64,000 nt of DNA from Zizania palustris (GCA_019279435.1 JAAALK010000284.1:14762881-14826880), one strand, 5' to 3'. Counted from the stretch's first letter, positions 48,822-61,335 are shown. Numbers and translations: made by a program. Notes: generated from the letters alone by a model not told the origin.

Positions 48822-49062
48822 TTGGCTAGGGTCTTCTCAAGTACTGGACGATTAGAGTTCTCCAATCGCCCTTATGGGCTTCGGAGGGTTTTGCTAGCTC
48901 ACTCCCTAAAAAATATCTAGGCTACTGATTTCGGGGTGGCCCCCGAGCCCTTCCTTCTTCTGCCGAAGCCTGGCTGGACTGGCCGTACAGAGAGCATCAG
49001 GCCGAGCCCCCTGCTGAAGGGTCCGAGCTCCCGGAAGCCCTCACTGTCCGGAGGACTTTGGC

Positions 49063-49974
49063 TCACAGTCTCTGGTCCCGGGACCTCGATGCGTGGTAGT
49101 CTCCGTTAGCCGGAGGAGTCCGACCCAGAGGGTGCGCTTGTCCGAAGTTACTGGCTTCGGTAGTGAGACCAAACATCGGCTTCTCCTGTATAGAAAATTT
49201 TCCTCTCCTGACTTGGTAACTAGATGCTTGCTGAGCCAAATCATTTGCAACTGAATTGGCCTCTCTTGACACATGAGAAATCCTGAAGTCATCAAAAGTA
49301 GCAACTATGTCTAGGCACTTATCCAAGTAGCTGTTTAGCAAGCCATTAAAACATTGAGCACTCTTAGCCACTTGTTGCACCACTAACAGGGAATCACCAT
49401 GTGCATGAACATGTTTAACACCCATGGATTCTAATAATTCAAGCCCTAGCAGTAAAGCCTCGTATTCAGCTTGGTTATTAGTAGAAGGAAACTCTAAACG
49501 AGCCGAGGTCTCAAAGTGCGCTCTGCTAGGTGATATGAGAACCACTCCAATACCTTGGCCATTTTTGCAAGCTGAACCATCAAAGTAAAGTTTCCATGGC
49601 ATTACCTCAATCAAAGCAACATTGTCGCTCCAACTGACGTCTATGTGGTGGTCAACTATAAAGTTGGCTACGATCTGGTCTTTCATAGCTCTTAGGGGTT
49701 CATAGGCCAAATCATATTCAATCAAAGCGTAAGCCCACTTTATGATTCTTCCACTTAGAATCGGCTTTTGCAACATGTGTTTTATAACATCAGTTTGGCA
49801 AACGATGATGTATTCTTTTCCTTCTACCTCCTGAGTTAGCACGACCCCGATCACGCTATCTTCAGTAGCGATGTATAGCCGAAACAGAATCCCAGCTTTG
49901 GGTGCTCTCACCTCGGGCGGCGACGCCAAGCACTCCTTGATTTTCTCAAAGGCGCTTTGTTGGCTTGCCCCCAA
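49063..49974 (-). CDS. Tat tandem RNase H domains
   Basis: A 303-codon minus-strand frame. The first half is the ordinary Gypsy RNase H following the polymerase, with IATEDSVIGVVLTQE and the HMLQKPILSGRIIKWAYAL segment. The second half is a separate archaeal/plant-type RNase H with YFDGSACKNGQGIGVVL, NNQAEYEALLLGLELL, HGDSLLVVQQV and REANSVANDLA, giving the Asp, Glu, Asp and Asp positions of that fold. Two RNase H domains in series are the known hallmark of Tat/Ogre lineage elements. The frame is open for both domains; the join to the polymerase frame at its start is shifted. Confidence 0.88.
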   Translation of the reverse strand: MGASQQSAFEKIKECLASPPEVRAPKAGILFRLYIATEDSVIGVVLTQEVEGKEYIIVCQTDVIKHMLQKPILSGRIIKWAYALIEYDLAYEPLRAMKDQIVANFIVDHHIDVSWSDNVALIEVMPWKLYFDGSACKNGQGIGVVLISPSRAHFETSARLEFPSTNNQAEYEALLLGLELLESMGVKHVHAHGDSLLVVQQVAKSAQCFNGLLNSYLDKCLDIVATFDDFRISHVSREANSVANDLAQQASSYQVRRGKFSIQEKPMFGLTTEASNFGQAHPLGRTPPANGDYHASRSRDQRL

Positions 49975-51149
49975 GTGAACTCGCCCTCATTTTTAGCCGG
50001 AGTATGGGGACAAAGGCATCAATCTTAATGGACAAGTTAGATATAAAGCGACACAAATAATTCATCTTGCCTAGCAACTTTTGCATATATTTTTTGCATG
50101 TTAGCGCCGTAACGTTTCTAATTTTCTGAAGCCTCTTAGGATCAATCTCTATGCCTCTTTCATGAATCATGAAACCTAAGAACTTACCCGCCGACACGCC
50201 AAAAGCACATTTGAGTGGGTTCATTTTTAAACCATACTGCCGCATCCTATCAAAAGCAACTTTCAAATCGGCTAAATGGTTTCCCATAGCGTCTGATTTG
50301 ACTATGGCATCATCAATGTAAACTTCTAACATAACTCCTAGCAAGTCATGAAAGATCAAGTTCATAGCACGCTGATACGTGGCGCCATGCATTTTTCAAA
50401 CCAAAAGTCATAACGACCCACTCGAATAAACCGACAAAACTAGGGCATCGAAAGGCAGTCTTGTAGACGTCCTCTTCGGCCATAATGATTTGATTATAAC
50501 CAGCATTGCCATCAAGAAAACTTAGTACCTTGTGTCCTGAAGCATTGTTGATTAGCATGTTGGCTATCAGCATCGGATACTCGTCCTTCGGAGTGGCCTT
50601 GTTCAGATCCCTGAAATCAATATATACTCGTATCTTGCCGCTCCCTTTCTTCTCTACAGGCACAATGTTAGCGACCCATTCTGCGTACATGCATGGCCTA
50701 ATAAATCCAGCTTTGAGCAGTCGCTCTACTTCTTCTTTAACTCGGTCATAGACGACCGAGTTAAAGCGACGAGGAGGCTATTTATAAGGCCTAAATCCAG
50801 ACTTGATAGGCAGCCGATGCTCCACGAGCTCACGGCTTAGTCCCGACATCTCGCTATACTCCCATGTGAAACAATCAACATACGACCGAAGCAAATTTAT
50901 TACTTCGGCCTTTTCATTAGGCTGTAAATGCTGGTTTACAAAAGTCGGCCTCAGGATGCTACCATCACCTATGTCAACTTCTTCTAAGGGATCGGCCGAC
51001 ACAAAGCCTTGTCCTAATTTCTCTACTTCGCTAAAGTCCTCGATGGCCTCGGCAATACCGTCTTTATTAGACCGATACTGCTCTACACGAGACTTTAACC
51101 AATCCAGATTACTCTTGCTAGACATGACTACTAATACAAAAATAGACAT
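49946..51149 (-). pseudogene. Tat reverse transcriptase
   Basis: Frames 51149-50778, 50690-50346 and 50392-49946 on the minus strand. Motifs in order: FTWEYSEMSGLSRELVEHRL lead-in, then RVYIDFRDLNKATPKDEYP, LSFLDGNAGYNQIIMAEED, VVMTFGLKNA, the catalytic VYIDDAIVKS (YIDD, where most Gypsy elements have a V or I before DD), and GKFLGFMIHERGIEI. A shift separates the frames near 50390, and an in-frame stop lies at about 50778. Copies element RNA when intact. Confidence 0.85.
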
Positions 51150-51877
51150 GCTACACCAGCCGACTTTACAGACACTGGTACAAAACGTCCTCCGGACACG
51201 CTAACAAAATCGTAATCCGAAAGATCTCTACCTGATACATCAGCCAATGCCACTTGGGCCGAAGTATCTGTGGGAATGACTTCTACTTCATCGCCGTCCC
51301 ACTGAATTAGGCACTGGTGTAGAGTAGAAGGAGTGCAGCAATTCGCGTGAATCCAGTCGTGCCCAAGTAGCACACTGTAGTTACCTTGTACATCGATGAC
51401 GAAAAATGCTATTGTCAACGCCTTGTTGCCCACTGTCAACTCCATGGAGAGCACACCCTTGGCCTTGGAACTCTCGCCGTTGAAGCCGTTGAGCATCAAG
51501 TTAGTCTTCTTCAGATCATCCTCATCCCTGCCAAGTTTTTTCAATAACGAGTAAGGCATCACGTTAACAGTGGCGCCGCCGTCAACAAGCATCCGGGAAA
51601 TCGGCTTTCCGTCAATGTGACCTCTGACGTAAAGAGGCTTCAGATGGCGAGCCGAGTCCTCGATATTCTCAAAAATAGCATTGCGCGGGCCGAGGTTTAA
51701 TTGAGCAACCTCGGCCTCATCCCGTGACAGGGCAAACTCGGTGGGCAGCGTGACGACATTGATGTCCATCGCCTGGGGTGCAAGCCCCTCGGAGACAGGC
51801 GAGTAGTCGTCATCGAGCATGTCGTTATCGTCGACGCTCAGACTAGGAGCCGAGTTGGTCATCTCAACCGGCTTCAT
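51131..51877 (-). CDS. Tat aspartic protease
   Basis: 248-codon minus-strand frame. Retropepsin core: RMLVDGGATVNVMPYSLLKKLG, then about 50 residues later AFFVIDVQGNYSVLLGHDWIHANCC. The active site reads DGGA instead of DTGA/DSGA; Tat-lineage proteases often show this, so it is not necessarily inactive. The frame overlaps the start of the polymerase lead-in by 19 nt at its 3' end. It is open throughout, unlike its neighbours. Confidence 0.85.
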   Translation of the reverse strand: MKPVEMTNSAPSLSVDDNDMLDDDYSPVSEGLAPQAMDINVVTLPTEFALSRDEAEVAQLNLGPRNAIFENIEDSARHLKPLYVRGHIDGKPISRMLVDGGATVNVMPYSLLKKLGRDEDDLKKTNLMLNGFNGESSKAKGVLSMELTVGNKALTIAFFVIDVQGNYSVLLGHDWIHANCCTPSTLHQCLIQWDGDEVEVIPTDTSAQVALADVSGRDLSDYDFVSVSGGRFVPVSVKSAGVACLFLY

Positions 51878-52269
51878 CCTCCATACCTATCTTGTAGTTG
51901 GTCGAGGGTGGATTTCTTCAAAAATAGCGTCACGCTCATCCTCGGCTTTCTTCTCACGCATCTCCTATGCCCGTAGTTGTTACAGACGTCTCTTTTGTGA
52001 TTTGGACATGCCTGGAGGTGCCCAAGATGGTTGTGGCTTGGTGCCAGGTTCCACTGCCTGGTTCCTGTCAACTCTAGCCGAAGTGGTACTGCCCACCTCA
52101 GCCTCGTGCACTCTATATTCGGAGGGGCCTTCGTTGCGGACCCCGGCAGTCGGATCGGCCTCGTTCGGCCGATCGGACCAGGCTCCAGCACGGGCTTCGG
52201 CTGAAGCAGGGGAGTTACCTCTATTAGACTTCGGTGATAAGGCCTTCGATATTGGGACTTCCTAAGACC

Positions 52270-52992
52270 CTACTCTGACTGTGATAGCTTTGGACTCCCT
52301 ATCCTTGGCCTATTTGCGCCTGTATTCTTCGACTTCGCTCTGCACGGGCCGATTCGGAGGTACCACGGATAGCCTATGGATGATGCCTCCCTCCACTGCG
52401 GCTGTTTGTCCCTGCCATTCATAATACTCCGAAGGAAAACAAGGCATAGCGTTAGGTTGCGGAGGGTACTTCGGCTGTGATACATATGGAGCCCACGGAG
52501 TCCCCGCCCAGTTGTACGTCGGAGGCATCGGCGGCTCTAGTGGCTTCACCCACTGTGAGCCTAACCCATTACCTAGAGGGGGGTTCGGCAGAGTCGATGG
52601 TGTCTCGGACCATATCAGTGAGGGGTCTTGCCAGGCCGAAGGTACGTTCGGCCAGTGCGGGCCAAAGCCTCCTGTCGAAGGGTTCATCCAGAGTGGTGCG
52701 GGGTTAGGCCATTGGGGGCTAAACTCGCTCCGCATGGGGTTCGGCCACTGGGGTCCAAAGATACTGTACGGGATTTCGGCCATTGAGGTCCGAAGCCACC
52801 ATACGAAGTGTTAGGCCACTGTGGCCCGAAGTCCCCATGTGGAGGGTCCGACCATTGTGGTCTGAAACCATCACAAGGAGGGCTCGACTGCTGTGGTCCA
52901 AAGTCCTTGCGCGGAGGGTCCGACCATTGTGGTCCAAAACCATCACGAGGAGGGCTCGGCCACTGTGGTCCGAAGCCACCCTCCGACCGCAT
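52270..52992 (-). repeat. GPQW-type tandem protein repeats in Tat gag-protease linker
   Basis: The frame 52992-52684 (continuing in 52783-52310) encodes at least six head-to-tail ~12-residue units such as GGFGPQWPSPPR, DGFGPQWSDPPR and GDFGPQWPNTSY. They grade into looser FGPQWPNP/FGPHWPN units. The DNA is a ~36-bp minisatellite. The left arm has the same array at about 19680-20090. The unit is rich in Pro, Gly and Trp; I recognise no domain. A shift splits the array near 52700. Confidence 0.85.
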
Positions 52993-53069
52993 TGGGCCCT
53001 TCGGCTTACTTAGTTTTTTAGCGCGGGGCCTGCTTCCTTGGGTTTTCTTTGATGCTTGTTCAACAACAT

Positions 53070-55082
53070 CTAGTATGTTACCTTCGGCTTCTTGCGAGCC
53101 TTAGCCGAAGGGATGCTGATGTTTTGTTTCCACACTCCCACCTCGGGGTTCTTAGGTATGAGTGTGCGCGTGCGTGGTTCTCCGACAATTATCGCCTTCC
53201 CTCTAATCGACTCGGCCTGTTCTGGCCGAATCAACACCTTCTTCTCACCGAGGTCGATGGCGTTGACGGGGAAAGGATCTTTGTCTAGCTTCATCTTTGG
53301 ATTATGGTCTACTTTCAATCGTCCTTCTTCTATGGCCGATTGAACCTGCCGTCGAAAAACATTGCAGTCGTTAGTATTATGTGAATGTGAATCATGCCAC
53401 TTACAGTATGAATGTTTCTTCAATTCATCGGTAGATGGAATGACTTGGCCTTTAGGCAGCCTGGGAAGCTGGTTCTTTAAGATAAAATAAAATATTTTAT
53501 CACATTTAGTTATGTCAAATGAGTACTTGACCTCACTAGGCCGATTCTTTGTGGGAGACGGTCGCAACTCGGAGCACATGATGGGTTTAATCTTAGCGTT
53601 CCAAACCCATTCGGCCACGTACATGTCGGCCGAATCCTCCTCTTCTGACTCCTCATTGGAGTGTTCTATGACGTGGATTTCAGCCCTAGGCTTGTTAAAC
53701 GTCTTAATGAACTTTTTATCTTTGGCTCGGCCTTCCTAGACCAGAGCCTGATGCAAGACTTGGCTAACCTCTAAAAAGTTCTAGTTGTCTAAGCTTTCTT
53801 TAATCTCGGAACACAACCCATTAAAATCTAGCTCCGCCAAATCCCTTTCTTAAATACTAAGGCTGAAACATCGGTTTCTAGTATCCCTAAAACGCTTGAT
53901 GTACTCGGAGACGTTCTCATTAGATTTCTGCCTAACCGATGTCAAGTGTGAAAGCCTAAGTTCCGTCTCACCTGTGTAAAAGTAGTCATGGAATTTTTGT
54001 TCTAATTCATCCCACGTCTGAATGGAGTTCAGTGGGAGCGCCGAAAACCAAGTGAAAGCGGTGCCGGATAGTGAGAGAGAAAATAGTCTAATTTTTAGAG
54101 CGTCTGTCCCGCTAGCTTCTCCACACCGTGCTAAAAATTGACTAACATGCTCTAGTGTGGTTTTGCTACCCTCGCCGTCGAACTTAGTGAATTCGGGGAT
54201 TCTATAGCCGCGGGGGTAGGGTACTGTATCGAAATGATCGGGATATGGCTTACGGTAAACCCTAACCCGACCCCTAGGCACGAAACCGACACATTCCCTA
54301 AATAGTGTGCGGATTCGCTCCTCTAGGTCATCTTGGCCCGCTGCCTGCGCACGTCTCTCGTGCGGGGGTGCTACACGTGGCGAGATATCGGCGTGTCAGC
54401 CATGGGCCTCTTCCCTACACGCTAGCTGTACGACGTGCTCGAGCCTAGGTGCTTGTGCATGTGGCGCGGGCAGCGCGGGCAGGGCTGGTACCGGTGCAGG
54501 TGGTGGTGCATGGTACGCGGTGCTAGTTTGGCCGTAAGCATAATGACTAGTCTCAGCCATGGGTGTTGAGGCCGGAGACGTAACGGTCTTGCTAGTGCTA
54601 CCGTTAGTTCTGCTGTACACATGATTTACCGGAGGTACACTAGCAATAGGGACCGGTGGTATGGCCTCAGTAAAGCCGAACCTTCTAAGAGTCGCCTCTA
54701 CTTGGGATCTAACTACCAAATCTAAACGGTTGGCTAGCGAAGCACTAACGGCCTAATCTACTGATGCGGCTATTTTTTGCTCAATCTCTAAAGAAGATAA
54801 ATGAGGCGATACGGGTGTTACCTGGATCCGAGCAAGGTCGGGGGCGATGATGTCACACTTGATGAAGCCTGGGCGTGTCTTAACATAGCCCCCAAGCATC
54901 ATGTCTTGGAGCGCCTTCAACTTTGCCTCGATCTCTGCTGGGTCTTCTACGGGAATATCTTCAAGAGTAGGTGTTAGGATGTTGCAGTTGTCGATATCCG
55001 TGCCTCCTATGGTGTCCATTGGCTTTGTAGACATAGTAGTCGTTGTAGATGTACTGGTGGCCGATGTAGACGTAGCCATCAT
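53070..55082 (-). pseudogene. Tat gag
   Basis: Begins at the tandem ATGs at 55082, only about 40 nt from the 5' LTR and directly after the primer site. N-terminal Thr/Ser-rich MMATSTSATSTSTTTT; then the frame ends in a TAG near 54756 (left arm has a sense codon there). The capsid frame 54281-53850 has IPEFTKFDGEGSKTTLEHVSQFL, FSLSLSGTAFTWFSALP and TWDELEQKFHDYF, the standard retrotransposon gag fold. Frame 53624-53070 has a CKWHDSHSHNTNDC knuckle. Stops and shifts separate the three parts. It forms the particle when intact. Confidence 0.82.
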
Positions 55083-55121
55083 GTTGGCGTAGCTTTTCCC
55101 CAGCGGAGTCGCCAAAAAGTG

Positions 55122-56455
55122 TGTTGACACGAAAACGTGCCCCCGCACTTAGGTCAGTTCGACGATCCAAAAGTGTGCGGATACTTAGGGACGAACCTAA
55201 GCGTAACACAACACCGACATCGCGTTCTGACTACCCTTAGCCATGGTAAGGGGGTGGAGTCACCAGGCAATCAGATCACACAAAATAATCCAATTAGCCG
55301 AAAGAAATATATTAAACAAAATAAACCAGCAAACCGAGCGAAGCCCGACTAATTCGAAGTATGGTGCGAAGGGGGTCGCCGAAGTGTACCTTCGGTGTCT
55401 GGTGCGAAGTATCCCGCCGAAGGGTACCTTCGACGTTCGGACCGACCTGGCCGAAGATGAACTCCGAACAGATCTGGACGCGATAATCACCTCCGAACAG
55501 CGGGGTTCGGTGCGAAGTATCTGATACAGTAAGATATAGAATAATGACTCAAACGCAATGCACGAGCATGACTTCATCCGAAGCGGAGTACGAATGTGGC
55601 GAAGCCTGTCGTGACAAAGTCTGTTGGTGTGCGGTCGAAGCAGTAGTCTCGCCGAAGGGTGTTCTGGCGACCTCCGAAACCAATCTCTCAGCTACGGACA
55701 CCTCCGACGAAGTAGCTCCAAATGTGGAAACCTATAACAGAGTAGTTCGAATTACCAATTCGGCCTGAGGACCGAATTCTGCTATGTGTTGTACTAGGAG
55801 CGAAGGTAGCAATCTTTTACGTAGATTAGCGGATACTTCACAGGTGAAGTAACAAGGCCATAGCAATCTATTACGTAGATTAATGGATACTTCACAGGCA
55901 AAGTAACAAGGCGATAGCAATCTATTACGCAGATTAGCGGATACTTCACAAGCGAGGTAACAAGGATTTCCACTATTCCGAAGTGGCCGTCGGAGGGCTT
56001 CCAGGCAAACCCACGAAGAGTACATAAAAGTAAAGATAAAGTAAATGCGATTCAAAGCTAGGATTTGTGGTAGATTTGTGTTGGGGGGGCCCTCTGAACT
56101 GGCTTCACCTCTATAGTTATAGGGGCTAGACCTATAATATAATATGCTATAATTTGGTTGAATAGAGATAAACACTTAGCCAGAATCGGGTCCAACTCTA
56201 TCTCTGCCAGAAGTGGGCCTTCGGCCGTGCCCGTCGAAACCTGCTCCTCGGGCCAAAGCTTCGGCGGCGTGGGCCTCCGAAGGCCTCCTGGCTGAAGGCT
56301 ATGGGTTGGCTGGAAGCTTCTGGAGCCTGTAGCCCAATGGTCCTTTGGCCCTGTAGGGCTTCGGCCTGACCCGGGACATGTGTATTTTCGGCCCAGATTA
56401 CCAAAATTAATATTTTGACAATGTTAACCATTAATGCCATTTTTTGCTATCAACA
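55122..56455 (-). mobile_element. 5' LTR of right-arm Tat element
   Basis: 1334 bp, partner of 46187-47520. The left-arm LTR (16287-17595) is homologous but 25 bp shorter. Confidence 0.92.
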
Positions 56456-56460
56456 CTTTG

Positions 56461-58145
56461 CCACAAGCTTGGGAGTTTGAAGCACAATTGCAAGGTGTAC
56501 TTGGAAGAGTAGAAGAACAAGAAGGTAAGTGTGACTTCCACTTCAGGTATTAATATTATTGAAATTAATATTGCTACTCGTCCAAATGATTCATGGGTAT
56601 TTGATACTGGATCGATGATTCATACTTGCAAATCATTGCAGGGCCTGAGTAGAGTAAGAAAGTGTGCAAGTGGTGAGATGGATGTCCATGTCGGGAATGG
56701 TGCAAAGGTTGCAGCGTTGGCCGTCGGCGTTTATTCACTGTCGCTACCATCAGGACTAGTTTTGGAGTTTAATAATTGTTATTTCATTCCCACCTTAGGC
56801 ACAAACACTATCTCTTCTTCATGTTTAGAGGAAGATGGTTTTGAATTCATAATAAAGAACAAGTGTTGTTCAATATTTTTGAATGACATGCTCTATGATG
56901 TTTGTCCATTAGTGAATTAATTATATATTCTGAGTCTTGAAGATGCACACGTTTATAACATTAGTACTAAGAAACAACAACTCAATGATTTGAATCCTAC
57001 CTACGTATGGCATTGTCATTTGGGTCATATAAATGAGAAGAGCGTGCATAAGCTCCATAGTGATGGACTTTTAGAGTCATTTGATTTTGAATCATATGAC
57101 ACATGCTAGTCTTGCTTACTTGGCAAAATGACAAAGATGCCTTTCATTGGACAGAGTGAGAGGGCGAGTGAGCTATTGGCCATATTACATATTGATGTGT
57201 GTGGTCTAATGAGTCACACGACTAGGAATGGTTTTTAGTACTTTATCACTTTTATCGACGACTTTAGTAGATATGGTTATGTCTACTTGATGAGGCATAA
57301 GTGAGAATCCTTAAAAAGTTCAAGGAGTTCCAAAATGAAGTACAAAATCATACATGCAAGACAATTAAATTTCTACGATTTGATCGTGGGGGTGAATATT
57401 TGAGCCATGAGTTTAGTGATCATCTGAAGTACTATGGAATTGTTCCACAGCTGACTCCACCCAGCATGCCCTAGTGGAATGGAGTGTCCGAGCGGTAGAA
57501 CCACACCTTGTTAGACACGGTTCGGTTTATGATGAGTCATGATAATCTTCCATTATCCTTTTGGGGACTAGCTCTAGAAACCACAACTTTCACGATAAAT
57601 TGAGTTCCATCTAAGTTAGTAGAGAATACGCCATATAAGATGTGGTCTGGGAGGCGTCCTAGTTTGTCTTTTCTAAAGATTTGGGGATGTGAGGCGTATG
57701 TCAAACGTTTGACGTCTGACAAGCTCACTCCTAAGTCTAACAAGTGCTTCTTTGTGGGTATCCTAGGGAAACCAAAGGATACTATTTCTATAATAGAGAA
57801 GAGAGCAAAGTGTTTGTCGCTCAGAATGGTGTATTCCTTGAGAAAGAGTTTCTCTCGAAAGGAGTTAGTGGGAGGACGGTGCATCTCGAAGAGGTTTGAG
57901 AGGGTGAGCCATGTGCCAAAGAGGTTTATGTTTTTGACCACCAGGCATCGCGACATGTTTTTGGACAACGACGAACCCAAGACCTATGCAGAAGTAGTGA
58001 TGTGACCATATTCTTAGAAATTGTTTGGAGCCATTGGATCCGAGTTGGAGTCAATACGAGAAAACCAATTTGGAACTTGGTTGATCCACCCGATGGTGTA
58101 AAAACTATTGAGTGTAAATGGATCTTCAAGAAAAAGATAGACGTT
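56461..58145 (+). pseudogene. Copia protease/integrase remnant (right arm)
   Basis: Continues the Copia element after the Tat insertion. It holds the second half of the zinc knuckle, a protease region (NDSWVFDTGSMIHTCKSL, frame 56531-56920), an integrase zinc region (WHCHLGHINEKSV about 57010) and an integrase core with FDRGGEYLSHEF. The frame 57640-58005 carries RPSLSFLKIWGCEAYVKRL and DKCFFVG-like sequence. Many stops. It ends in the early reverse transcriptase (VNGSSRKR for the usual KWIFKKK), at the Gypsy insertion whose target word is ACGTT (58141-58145). Confidence 0.85.
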
Positions 58146-61100
58146 TGTAACATCCCAAGAATTAAAAATAAATAAAATAAAGAAAAATGAATTTTCTGGA
58201 ATATAAGTGAGTTATTTAATTAAAGAATACCCTAAAATAGCCCTATTAAAGCCAAACAAGGAGGAAAACTTCAAATTTTAACTTGGAAAATTTATGGTGG
58301 AATCTAGAGGCCAAGATATAATTTTAGGATTTTTTACAAATTTTTATCAACAGTGATTCGACTCTTAAATGAATAAATGAATTACTGGATTTATTTTAAT
58401 TTAGAAAAGCATTTAATTCCTATTGGGCCGCAACCCTGAATCCTCCCCGAGCCCGGCCCAGTCCAGTCGCAAGCCACTACCATGTGGGGTCCACCTGTCA
58501 GCGCCGCTCCCCTCCTCTCTCTCTCTCCCGCCCACGCCCTGCCTCAGCCCCACCCGTCAGCCTCACTAGCGACTCTCTCCGTCTCTGACAGCTCAGGCCC
58601 GTCTGTTGGCCCTTTCCTTTCCCTCTCGCCCGCTGACAGGTGGGACCCACCTGTCAGATTCATCATCTCCGATGGAAGGGGATCTCCCCCTTTCCTTGCC
58701 GGCGACCCTCTTCTGTTTCCTCACCGCCGGCCACCCTTATCCGCCGATCCGACCCTGGATTCGTTTTCCCCGACCACAGGCGATCGCATGCCATCCATAG
58801 ACGACGCGTTTTCCCGTAGATGGAAGCTTGGCCATGAGTTCGGAAACCCTCACCGGAGATCATGGGAAACCCTCGGTCCCCTTCCCATTTTACGCCGGCG
58901 AGTCCCCTATTTAAACCCCACCGATCGCCGCACTCCGCCCACACCACGTAGCCAAGCCAGAGCAGAACCAGGAGCGCCACTACCCAACTTTCGGCTTTCC
59001 CTCCTGCTTCACCTCTGGCCGCCGCTCGCCGCCGCCTCGGGCCTCCTCCGTCCACGCTGGCACCACCTTCGTGACCGATGGAGCCCGCCCGTCCTCTGCC
59101 ACGTCTTCGTTGGCCGTGAGGACCGCCGGATCATCGTTGCCGTCAAGCACCCGAACACCCTTCGCCGTCTACCCTCGCCGCCGGTCGCCTTCGGACGTCC
59201 TTCTCCGCTGTCAAAGGTACAGTCGTGACCGCTGTCCCCTCCTCTTTCCATTTCCACCGAGAACTAGGCCCCTAGGCCCTCGCCGTCGCCATCGCCACCG
59301 CGCCTGTGCCTCGCCGTCACCGGAGACGAAGGGTAAAGTACCCTTAGCGCACGTGCCGTGCCGGATTTCATCCTGGACGCACGATCGTGATCAGAGCACA
59401 TGGATTAAATCCCTTCGGAATTTAATCTGGGCCATCAATCTAACCCGAAAGGGTATCGAGGCCTCACAGCCGTCCGTTGCCACTTAAGCGATCCCGCCTC
59501 GCGCCTGATCGCCGGATCCAGATCTGACGGTTCTGGTTAATCCGGTCCACGTGCATAGTAACCCAGTCCACCGTGGGCCTAGCTCACCGTGGACTAGAAC
59601 CCATTTTCCGTTTAAAATAAAATTCAGAAATTGATTTAAACTTTGAAAATTCATAACTTGCTCATTTTAACTCCAAATTTTACCATTCAAATTTTGTAAA
59701 ATTCAGCATTTTATTCTCTACATGTTTATGCCATAAAAACAGTATGTTACTTTAGCCCAAAATATTCTTACTAAATAAATGGATAAACCCCTTAGGGATA
59801 AAATTTATAATTCATGAAATAAATTAGAAAAACCCCAAAACTTTAACTTTAATATTATTCAATATAACTCCAGAATAATAAAGCTTATTTCACATATTTA
59901 AATCATAAACTTGTATGCTTATATATATTGTGATATTTTGATTGTTTATTGAATGTTTTATTTTTCCGTATCGAGAAGACTACGAGATCATCGAGGAGCC
60001 GGAATTTTACCCTGAGGTTCCTCCATCACCATCTGCTGATCAAGGCAAGTCACAACCCCCATTTTGATCATCATTGAGCCCATGTTTTAATAAATTATCG
60101 CTATAACTCATAGGATAATATTGCATTAGTCTAATCTCAAGCCTTACACTATATTTATTAGATCCCCGTCCTTGTGTGTAAACCCAAGCCATGCTTATTG
60201 AGCCTTAACTCCTTGTCACTCTACTATAATATATTAGCTAGTGTCCAATGTACTGACACAACTGCTATAGGATAAAAGAATGAGTCGTAGATAGATGGAT
60301 TCTACTATATGTATTTCCCCATTATTCTCATCTCTGGACTTTGTTGGAGTTGGCTATGTTATAAGTATGGTGGGTTCCGGGTGCAAGCTAGGACATTTGT
60401 TGGTCGCACCCGGGGCACTATAAGGACCAGTCCGCGGGATCTGTTGCAAAGCACTTCTGTACTAACCACAAGTCTAATGGGTAAGTCCTAACTGGAAGTA
60501 TGGAACAATCCGACTCGATGCACCATAGTGGAGGGGGCAAGGGGCAACCTGTGGGTGACTTGTACCGACGTGGCTCAAGGGGGGGTATGGTGTTGGCTCG
60601 ACACGTCGGGGCACCATATGAAACCCATAAGAGGGTGCTGTCGAGTTGAGGCGGACCATATGGAAGGTTTTGGCACGAGTTCCCGTGGTATGGGTCATCT
60701 CGTTACACTTTGGTGTTGGGATGAGTGCGTGCCACAGTGGTACACCTATGATCAGAGTATTTAATCTTTTCAAAAAGCCGAGCCCACGGTCAAGGGCGGG
60801 TTGTGTGACTTCTCGCAGTTAGTTTACAATTGTTTGAATGGTTGAGTTATTCATGGCATGTAAGGACTGTTGAGCGAGGGTGGGCTGACTGTACCCCTCG
60901 AGTTAGAAGATGATGCATACACATGTTTACATTTTAGTACTAATAACTTGATCACATTTAATTACTTTACAAATATGCTTTCCCGCAAAGTTAGCCACTA
61001 TCTCCCTTGTTATTACTCTGCATAATATTTGCATTCGGTGGCTTGCTGAGTACGTTTGTACTCACCCCATTGACTTACACCACCAGAGCCCGTCTACTAC

Positions 61101-61335
61101 GAGGAGGATGAAGGTCTAGAGTAGCGACCCAGTCAAGGCGAGACTGGAAGGAGGCGTTCATCTATGACCTTTGTTTTATTAGTTTCTCTTCACTTTATTC
61201 ACTTTTGTAGTAATACGGTATACGATCCGTGAATGCTTGATCGTATTGTATGTGGTCGTGTGATGAACGTCTTGATTTATTGATTTTCCATGGAATTTCA
61301 ATAAAGGTCCAGATTTATTAAATATGGGCGTTACA
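58146..61335 (+). mobile_element. 5' LTR of right-arm long-LTR Gypsy element
   Basis: 3190 bp, TGTAACATCCCAAG...ATATGGGCGTTACA, followed at 61339-61351 by the primer site TGGTATCAGAGCC (perfect initiator-Met type). Preceded by ACGTT, the same target word as the left-arm element (AACGT in the other orientation). The GC-rich segment 58430-59340 holds a 248-codon frame that is LTR sequence, not a gene. Confidence 0.9.

Larger units (their letters stand above)
46182..56460 (-). mobile_element. Complete Tat-type Gypsy element with 5-bp TSD CTTTG
   Basis: Element 46187-56455 (10269 bp) is flanked by CTTTG at 46182-46186 and 56456-56460. LTRs are 46187-47520 (3') and 55122-56455 (5'), each 1334 bp, TGTTGACAC...GCTATCAACA. 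The polypurine tract AAAGGCAGGGGGCATG is next to the left LTR (minus strand, 47521-47537). The primer site TGGCGACTCCGCTGGGGA (reverse of 55097-55114) is next to the right LTR; I recall this type as tRNA-Arg-primed in Ogre/Tat elements. In the first ~170 bp the LTRs differ by nine substitutions (eight transitions) and one indel, so the insertion is not recent. It splits the zinc-knuckle codons of the Copia gag. Confidence 0.95.

Noticed and set aside
58482..59228. 248-codon frame that could pass for a novel GC-rich gene
   Set aside because: It lies entirely within the Gypsy LTR and is repeated in the other LTR copies with frame breaks (13838-14269, 5.9-6.6 kb).
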